64,000 nucleotides of DNA from Photobacterium toruni (GTDB lineage: Bacteria > Pseudomonadota > Gammaproteobacteria > Enterobacterales > Vibrionaceae): NCBI RefSeq assembly GCF_024529955.1, contig NZ_AP024854.1, positions 1 to 64,000 on the forward strand. The letters run 5' to 3'. The notes below the pieces were generated by a model, which saw nothing but the letters and a program-made list of their open reading frames with translations, was not told the DNA's origin and ran no database searches. Position 1 is the first letter of the stretch; each line of letters opens with the position of its first letter. Shown in pieces: positions 58,024 to 64,000 of the stretch. Made by a program: the position numbers and the translations under genes.

Positions 58024-58863
58024 TTACTCTGGTACGACCCACTCGATTTTATAATGGCCATGATTTGGTGCAATAGCATGTTGCAACCATGGTAGGATTT
58101 GCTCCATTTGGCTGGCGAGTTTCCATGGTGGGTTAATCACGATCATACCAGAAGCTGTCATACCACGTTCTTCAGTATCAGGTTCAACCCCAAGCTCTAT
58201 TTGAAGGATATTGCGAATATTTAAGTCTTTCAAACCCTGCAGCATATTATCGATAGTTTCACGATAAACCACAGGGTACCAAATAGCATAAGTGCCTGTT
58301 GCCCAACGCTGATAACTTTGTTTAATTGCTTTCACCACGTCTTGGTATTCGTGTTTTAGCTCATAAGGTGGATCAATCAGCACCACACCACGACGTTCTT
58401 TGGGTGGTAAACTCGCTTTTAAACGTGCAAATGCATCTTCTTGATACATCTTTACTTGGCGATCGCCACGAAATTCTTGCAACAATAATGGAAAATCACT
58501 GGGGTGTAATTCGGTTAATACCATACGGTCTTGGTCACGAATTTGAGCGCGTGCCACTTTCGGTGAGCCTGGGTAGTAACGAAGTTCATCATTATTATTT
58601 AATGCTTTAATGGCATCAATATAAGTTGCAATTTCAGTTGGTATATCATCACGCGACCAAATACGGGCGATGCCTTGCTTAAACTCACCGGTTTTTTCGC
58701 TACGCTCATCTTGAAGATCGTAACGGCCAACACCCGAGTGAGTATCGTGATACACGAACGGTTTATCTTTTTGCTTGAGTGCATCCAGAATTAGGCTTTG
58801 AACAATGTGTTTAACCACATCGGCGTGGTTGCCAGCATGAAAGCTGTGGCGATAACTCAGCAT
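58024..58863 (-). CDS. rlmJ: 23S rRNA (adenine(2030)-N6)-methyltransferase RlmJ
   Basis: 279 residues (E. coli 280). RlmJ methylates A2030 of 23S rRNA with S-adenosylmethionine. Typical parts are the N-terminal MLSYRHSFHAGNHADVVKH, THSGVGRYDL and the catalytic DPPYE tetrad of N6-adenine methyltransferases in VLIDPPYELKHEY. Between gor and the divergent prlC, as in E. coli. Confidence 0.95.
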   Translation of the reverse strand: MLSYRHSFHAGNHADVVKHIVQSLILDALKQKDKPFVYHDTHSGVGRYDLQDERSEKTGEFKQGIARIWSRDDIPTEIATYIDAIKALNNNDELRYYPGSPKVARAQIRDQDRMVLTELHPSDFPLLLQEFRGDRQVKMYQEDAFARLKASLPPKERRGVVLIDPPYELKHEYQDVVKAIKQSYQRWATGTYAIWYPVVYRETIDNMLQGLKDLNIRNILQIELGVEPDTEERGMTASGMIVINPPWKLASQMEQILPWLQHAIAPNHGHYKIEWVVPE

Positions 58864-59076
58864 GAAATTAGTCTCTATCGGTATCTAAAGCAGGGATGCT
58901 AATGGCTATTATCGTCAATTATTCATCAATATCCAACCATGATGCCAACCTTTGCTACTATCAGAATTAAGGAAATGCGCTATTTCTACCTTTTTATACT
59001 CTAAACCGAGCAAAGGATTGAAATTTATCTATCGCGGACGCATGTTAATAAGAAGATAAAAATAAAGGAAAAGCAT

Positions 59077-61119
59077 ATGTCTAACCCATTATTGACAATG
59101 ACTGATTTGCCTCCATTTGCTCATATTAAACCTGAGCATATTAAACCTGCGGTTGAACAGGCGATCACTGATTGTCGTAGTAACGTTGAAGCTGTGCTAT
59201 CGCAAGTACAAATGCCAACATGGGATACTATCTGTCGGCCTTTGGCTGAGTTAGATGATCGTCTTGGACGTATTTGGTCACCTGTCGGGCATCTTAATGG
59301 GGTTAAAAATAGCCCTGAATTGCGTCAAGCGTATGAAAGTTGTCTACCGTTATTGTCTGATTATGCGACGTGGGTTGGACAGCATAAAGGCCTTTATGAT
59401 GCATATAAAATGATTCAAGGTAATGATGATTTTGCTCATTTAAGTCAAGCTCAACAAAAAGCGGTGACAGATGCCCTAAAAGCCTTTGAGCTATCAGGTA
59501 TTGGATTACCAGCCGAGCAACAGCAGCGTTTTGGCGATATCAGTAAGCGTTTATCTGAACTTTCCTCAACCTTCAGTAATAATGTACTCGATGCCACCAT
59601 GGCATGGAGCAAAGTGATCACTGATGTTGAGCAATTACAGGGCTTACCTGCATCAACATTGCAAGCGGCACAGGCGAATGCTGAAACTAAAGGCGAGCAA
59701 GGTTATTTATTTACGCTTGATATTCCATCATATTTACCAGTGATGACTTATTGTGAAAACCGTGAGCTACGGGCCGAAATGTATCAAGCATTCAGTACTC
59801 GCGCGTCAGATCAAGGACCTAACGCGGGTGAGTTTGATAATACTGACATCATTGCTGAAAAACTAAAACTCAGTCATGAGATTGCCAAGCTATTGGGTTT
59901 TAGTAGTTACGGTGAGAAATCACTCGCAACCAAGATGGCACAATCGACCGATCAAGTGTTGGGCTTTTTAAATGACTTAGCTGATCGCGCTAAACCGCAA
60001 GGTGAACGTGAAGTGGCTGAGCTACGTGATTATGCTCGCAATGAATTTGGGGTTGAGCAATTAGAGCCATGGGATTTTGCGTTTTATTCTGAAAAGCTAA
60101 AGCAGCATCGTTACAGCATTTCAGATGAAGAATTACGCCCATACTTCCCTGAACAAAAGGTGGTTGCGGGATTATTTGAAGTACTAAAGCGTGTATTTGG
60201 TCTTGAAATCAAACAACGTCAAGGCGTGGAAGTGTGGCATGAGTCGGTGACGTTCTATGATATTTTCGACAGCAAAGGCACATTACGCGGCAGCTTCTAC
60301 TTAGATTTATATGCTCGTGAGCATAAGCGTGGTGGTGCGTGGATGGATGAGTGTATGGTTCGCCGTACGCGCATTGATGGCAGTTTGCAAACACCAGTGG
60401 CCTATTTAACCTGTAACTTTAATCGTCCAGTGGGCGATCAACCAGCACTGTTTACTCATAACGAAGTGACGACTTTGTTCCATGAAACCGGGCATGGCAT
60501 TCACCATATGCTGACTCAAATTGATGTGGCAGCAGTGTCTGGTATTAATGGCGTGCCGTGGGATGCCGTTGAACTACCAAGTCAGTTCCTTGAGAATTGG
60601 TGCTGGCAGGAAGAGGCGTTAGCGTTTATTTCTGGTCATTATCAAACCGGTGAGCCATTACCAAAACAGATGCTTGATAAAATGCTCGCGGCAAAAAATT
60701 TCCAATCGGCGATGTTTATTTTACGCCAGCTTGAATTTGGTCTGTTCGACTTTAGTTTATACACTAACTACAATCCTGAAATTGGTGCACAAGTATTAGA
60801 GACCTTATTTGAGGTTAAAGATAAAGTTTCAGTGGTGCCAAGCCCAGAGTGGGGGCGTTTCCCACATAGCTTTAGTCATATTTTTGCAGGTGGCTACAGT
60901 GCCGGTTACTACAGTTACTTGTGGGCTGAATTATTATCAGCTGATGCATTTTCACGTTTTGAAGAAGAAGGTATTTTTAATACTCAAACAGGTAATGACT
61001 TCTTAACCTGTGTCTTAGAAAAAGGTGGCAGTGAAGAGCCAATGGAATTGTTTAAGCGTTTCCGTGGCCGTGAACCGCAATTGGATGCAATGTTGCGCCA
61101 CAGTGGTATTACAGGCTAA
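59077..61119 (+). CDS. prlC: Oligopeptidase A
   Basis: 680 residues, the same length as E. coli PrlC, a cytosolic M3-family zinc metallopeptidase that degrades signal peptides and other short peptides. The zinc motif HETGH is at 469-473, with the third ligand expected in the ENWCWQEEAL region. The N-terminal PFAHIKPEHIKPAVEQAI is typical. AAAGGAAA gives the ribosome site. Divergent from rlmJ; a strong hairpin terminator follows. Confidence 0.96.
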   Translation: MSNPLLTMTDLPPFAHIKPEHIKPAVEQAITDCRSNVEAVLSQVQMPTWDTICRPLAELDDRLGRIWSPVGHLNGVKNSPELRQAYESCLPLLSDYATWVGQHKGLYDAYKMIQGNDDFAHLSQAQQKAVTDALKAFELSGIGLPAEQQQRFGDISKRLSELSSTFSNNVLDATMAWSKVITDVEQLQGLPASTLQAAQANAETKGEQGYLFTLDIPSYLPVMTYCENRELRAEMYQAFSTRASDQGPNAGEFDNTDIIAEKLKLSHEIAKLLGFSSYGEKSLATKMAQSTDQVLGFLNDLADRAKPQGEREVAELRDYARNEFGVEQLEPWDFAFYSEKLKQHRYSISDEELRPYFPEQKVVAGLFEVLKRVFGLEIKQRQGVEVWHESVTFYDIFDSKGTLRGSFYLDLYAREHKRGGAWMDECMVRRTRIDGSLQTPVAYLTCNFNRPVGDQPALFTHNEVTTLFHETGHGIHHMLTQIDVAAVSGINGVPWDAVELPSQFLENWCWQEEALAFISGHYQTGEPLPKQMLDKMLAAKNFQSAMFILRQLEFGLFDFSLYTNYNPEIGAQVLETLFEVKDKVSVVPSPEWGRFPHSFSHIFAGGYSAGYYSYLWAELLSADAFSRFEEEGIFNTQTGNDFLTCVLEKGGSEEPMELFKRFRGREPQLDAMLRHSGITG

Positions 61120-61148
61120 GAGTCACGTATTGCAAAGTGATAGCAAAT

Positions 61149-61176
61149 AAAAAAGGCTCCTTGGGGAGCCTTTTTT
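61149..61176. terminator. Bidirectional terminator between prlC and gppA
   Basis: AAAAAGGCTCC and GGAGCCTTTTT pair around TTGG, with A-run and T-run flanks serving both convergent genes. Confidence 0.88.
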
Positions 61177-61221
61177 GATCATAGCGTTAAGAGGGGTATC
61201 CACTTAACTTAATTCTTTGGG

Positions 61222-62715
61222 TTATTTATCTTGCGCCGTTACTACCATCGGCCAACCCATATCCGTTTGGCGGGTGGCTTCTTGAGTAAGTTCACTACAA
61301 GTTAGTGGATTATTAATTAACCATTTCGCTGATAATAATAATGTCAGCTTGTTATCTTCCATGTGTAAACTAAAGGGAGGTAAGCAAGTCTGATCTCGGC
61401 GGTGGCATAAAATAATCGCTAATCTGAGTAAGCGAAGTAAACGGGCGGCGCTTGGTGCTGATAACGCATGTTGCTCTGGTAAGCTGGTTAACGGTCCGTT
61501 ATGACGGCGCAAAAGCTCAGCAATAAGATTTTTTTGAGCGCGAGTGAAGCCCGGTAAGTCCATGTGCTTAATTAAGTAAGCCGCATGTTCACCACTTTTT
61601 TTAAATTCAATGCTAGTGCCAATTTCATGTAATTTGGCAGCCGCTTGAAGTAAGTTTTCAGCGGGAGGCTCTAACTGCCAGTTTGGGCACTGCGCTAATA
61701 ATGTTAGCGCCATGTCACTGACATTATCGGCATGATTATGATCTAATTGAAATCGTTGCTGCATGCTCATAATTGTTCGAGAACAGACATCATGATGTCG
61801 CATTTGATCCATCATTTCGTAAACTAAACCCTCACGTAGCGCACCGCCAGCAAGGGTCATAGATTCAATTTGTAATGATTCAAATAGCGCAATTAGAATT
61901 GATAATCCACTTGGAAAAACCAGCGCTCGCTCTAATGTTAACCCTTCAATATCAAGGTCTTCTAAGCGTTCGTATTGCATTGCTTGACGTTGCAGGCGTT
62001 TAAGTTTTGGCAGGGTAATAATTTCATCCATGCCTTGTGCGAGCATAATTTCTTGTAATGCTTGCACAGTACCACTTGCGCCAACACAGGTTTCCCAGCC
62101 TTGGTGAGTGTAACGTTCAATAATGGTTTCAATCGCATCTTTAGCGCCATTAATGGCAGCATCAAAGTTAACTGAAGTTAGGTAGCGATCTTTAAAATAA
62201 CGTTCTAGCCAAGTGACACAACCAATTTTTAAGCTTGTCAGAGCACTGGCATCGAAACCTTCACCAATAATGACTTCGGTACTGGCGCCACCAATATCGA
62301 CCACTAGGCGTTTATCACTGCCACCAGAGGTATGCGCAACCCCCTGATAGATAATACGAGCTTCTTCTTCACCCGCAATCACACTCACAGGATACCCAAG
62401 TATACTATGAGCCTGGGAAAGAAATTCGTTAGCATTGACCGCTGTACGCAAGGCGGCAGTACCGACAATGCGAATATGATCAGGTTTAATATCCTGCAAA
62501 CGTTCGGCAAAGATAGCCAAACAGTCAAGACCCCGTTGAATGGCGTCTTGGCTGAGTTCGTTTTGATTATTCAACCCTGCAGCTAAGCGTACTTTTCGTT
62601 TAATTTTAGCTAGCGTTTGAACACTGCCATTGACTTCACGAACAACCCACATATGAAAGCTGTTTGAACCTAGATCAATCGCGGCATAAAGCGGTGATAC
62701 TGAATTTCTTTCCAT
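61222..62715 (-). CDS. gppA: Guanosine-5'-triphosphate,3'-diphosphate pyrophosphatase (Ppx/GppA family)
   Basis: 497 residues of the ASKHA-fold Ppx/GppA family. Phosphate loops: [15 protein letters not shown] near the start and [17 protein letters not shown] near 142-158; GTAALRTA and [14 protein letters not shown] are also conserved. The C-terminal half is an HD-like helical domain ([13 protein letters not shown]). GppA converts pppGpp to ppGpp and can degrade polyphosphate. Position next to rhlB, as in E. coli, favours GppA over Ppx. It is 19 bases downstream of rhlB, so the pair is probably co-transcribed. Confidence 0.92.
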   Translation of the reverse strand: MERNSVSPLYAAIDLGSNSFHMWVVREVNGSVQTLAKIKRKVRLAAGLNNQNELSQDAIQRGLDCLAIFAERLQDIKPDHIRIVGTAALRTAVNANEFLSQAHSILGYPVSVIAGEEEARIIYQGVAHTSGGSDKRLVVDIGGASTEVIIGEGFDASALTSLKIGCVTWLERYFKDRYLTSVNFDAAINGAKDAIETIIERYTHQGWETCVGASGTVQALQEIMLAQGMDEIITLPKLKRLQRQAMQYERLEDLDIEGLTLERALVFPSGLSILIALFESLQIESMTLAGGALREGLVYEMMDQMRHHDVCSRTIMSMQQRFQLDHNHADNVSDMALTLLAQCPNWQLEPPAENLLQAAAKLHEIGTSIEFKKSGEHAAYLIKHMDLPGFTRAQKNLIAELLRRHNGPLTSLPEQHALSAPSAARLLRLLRLAIILCHRRDQTCLPPFSLHMEDNKLTLLLSAKWLINNPLTCSELTQEATRQTDMGWPMVVTAQDK

Positions 62716-62734
62716 AGAGATACTTTAACTTATT

Positions 62735-64000
62735 TTATGCTGGTTTGTTTTGTGGCGGACGGCGGCGATTATTACGCTGACGAGATTGCCCCTGGCCTTG
62801 GCCTTGACGCTGGTTATTACGACGACCACCTTGGCGAGGTGCTCGTTGTAAGCGAATTGGCGCAGGTAAATCATCTAAAAGTGCATCAGAGTCATACTTT
62901 GATTGTGGAATACCATGTTCAATGTAAGTCTCAATAGCCGGTAAATTAATCGCGTATTCTTCACAAGCAAAGCTGATTGAATGACCACTTTCACCAGCAC
63001 GACCTGTACGGCCAATACGGTGAACATAATCTTCAGCATCATCAGGAAGATCGTAGTTAAATACGTGCGTAACCATTGGAATATGTAAACCACGAGCAGC
63101 AACATCGGTTGCGACAAGGATATCAATATCACCTTTAGTAAATTCTTCTAAAATACGCTCACGTTTTTTCTGGGGTACATCACCATTAAGCAGACCTACG
63201 CGATGACCATCAGCAGCTAAATGACCCCAAACATCTTCACAACGGTGTTTAGTATTAGCGAAAATAATCGCACGATCTGGCCATTCTTCTTCAATTAACG
63301 TTTGTAATAAACGCATTTTTTCTTGGTTTGATGGATAGAATAGCTCTTCTTTAATGCGGTGGCCTGTTTTTTGTGCAGGTTCAACCACAACACTTTCTGG
63401 GCTATTCATATGCTCAAAAGCAAGTTCTTTAACGCGGTATGATAACGTTGCTGAGAACAGCATGTTTAAGCGCGCTTTAGGCTCTGGCATACGACGGAAC
63501 AAGAAACGAATATCTTTAATGAAACCCAAATCGAACATGCGATCGGCTTCATCAAGTACTACGACTTGAATACTAGCAAGGTCAATAACACGTTGCTTAT
63601 AGAAGTCGATAATACGGCCACAAGTACCGATCAGAATATCAACCCCTTCATCAAATACTTGTTTTTGTTTTTCATAAGGTTCACCACCATAAGCAAGGCC
63701 AGCTTTAAGGCCAGTACTTGCAAGTAGTGGTGATGCATCATTGAAAATTTGGATCGCCAACTCACGCGTTGGCGCCATAATGATCGCCCGCGGTTGATTG
63801 GTTTTACGCTCTGCTGGTGCAGGTGTCTCCAATAGATGGTTAAAAGTAGCGGTCAGAAAGGCTAGGGTCTTACCCGTACCTGTTTGAGCCTGTCCCGCGA
63901 TATCATGGCCAGTGAGCACAACTGGCAATGCCAAGGCCTGGATCGGGGTACAATTATGAAACCCTTTCTCTTCCAATCCTTTTAGTACTAGGGGGTTTAA
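62735..64000 (-). CDS. rhlB: ATP-dependent RNA helicase RhlB, 5'-truncated by the window edge
   Basis: 422 codons in frame run to the last base; the true start lies beyond the window, and the TTG at 63976 is an internal leucine because LNPLVLKG is in frame before it. This is the DEAD-box RNA helicase of the RNA degradosome. Motifs: Q motif [10 protein letters not shown], Walker A AQTGTGKT, motif [14 protein letters not shown] in LLFSATLS, motif [13 protein letters not shown] and motif [12 protein letters not shown]. The C-terminal tail is basic and rich in R, Q, G and N (last 40 residues) and should bind RNA. Confidence 0.95.
   Translation of the reverse strand, partial: LNPLVLKGLEEKGFHNCTPIQALALPVVLTGHDIAGQAQTGTGKTLAFLTATFNHLLETPAPAERKTNQPRAIIMAPTRELAIQIFNDASPLLASTGLKAGLAYGGEPYEKQKQVFDEGVDILIGTCGRIIDFYKQRVIDLASIQVVVLDEADRMFDLGFIKDIRFLFRRMPEPKARLNMLFSATLSYRVKELAFEHMNSPESVVVEPAQKTGHRIKEELFYPSNQEKMRLLQTLIEEEWPDRAIIFANTKHRCEDVWGHLAADGHRVGLLNGDVPQKKRERILEEFTKGDIDILVATDVAARGLHIPMVTHVFNYDLPDDAEDYVHRIGRTGRAGESGHSISFACEEYAINLPAIETYIEHGIPQSKYDSDALLDDLPAPIRLQRAPRQGGRRNNQRQGQGQGQSRQRNNRRRPPQNKPA

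Noticed and set aside
63974..63976. TTG at 63976 as the start of rhlB
   Set aside because: The frame stays open to base 64000 and encodes residues matching the conserved N-terminal part before the Q motif, so the gene continues beyond the window.

Overview
The window is a contiguous piece of a gammaproteobacterial chromosome, most likely from the Vibrionaceae and probably Photobacterium. The evidence is the dnaA-dnaN-recF-gyrB order, the 16S rRNA, vibrio-type protein sequences (YiaD, TusA, FadAB, cytochrome c5, GppA/RhlB), AT-rich intergenic DNA, and tRNA operons that end in duplicated, diverged tRNA copies. Species is not resolved. Both ends cut a gene: dnaA lacks its N-terminus on the left and rhlB lacks its first residues on the right.

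Layout. 1-5.6 kb: the origin-proximal replication operon dnaA-dnaN-recF-gyrB. 5.6-6.8 kb: an IS630-family insertion sequence whose transposase is split into two frames. 6.8-15.5 kb: avtA, a consensus parS (ParB site) at 8179-8194, glyQS, the lipoprotein yiaD, two small membrane proteins, tusA, a LysR regulator and acuI. 15.7-22 kb: the fatty-acid beta-oxidation operon fadBA with a FadR-like operator, then yigZ-trkH-hemG. 22-28 kb: a complete rRNA operon (16S, tRNA-Ile, tRNA-Ala, 23S, 5S, tRNA-Asp, tRNA-Trp) followed by a decayed second copy of the tRNA-Trp end. 28.2-31 kb: divergent ilvY/ilvC and ubiK. 31-40.5 kb: two separate RND efflux systems on the minus strand, one with its own TetR regulator. 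40.8-44.5 kb: rep helicase, a cytochrome c5, and a tRNA cluster Arg-His-Pro-His-Pro followed by two tRNA-Pro-like RNAs of 99 bases, each with the same terminator. 45-50.4 kb: a peptide-type ABC importer (fused double ATPase, binding protein, two permeases). 50.4-56.2 kb: an accessory, AT-rich stretch with a YjiH-family membrane protein, a small cupin, a protein with a Cys/His-rich tail, and a convergent GGDEF/EAL pair for cyclic-di-GMP. 56.5-64 kb: gor, rlmJ, prlC, gppA and rhlB.

Most genes are core housekeeping genes, and several blocks (fadBA-yigZ-trkH-hemG-rrn, ilvYC-rep, gor-rlmJ-prlC, gppA-rhlB) keep orders known from enterobacteria. The least explained items are the paired tRNA-Pro-like elements at 44180-44468, whose four differences are all transitions and, by hand folding, preserve base pairing; the tRNA-Trp-derived duplication at 28044-28176; a 14-bp hairpin that overlaps the CCA end of tRNA-Ile; and the low-GC c-di-GMP gene pair. 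I found no CRISPR array, prophage or toxin-antitoxin module.
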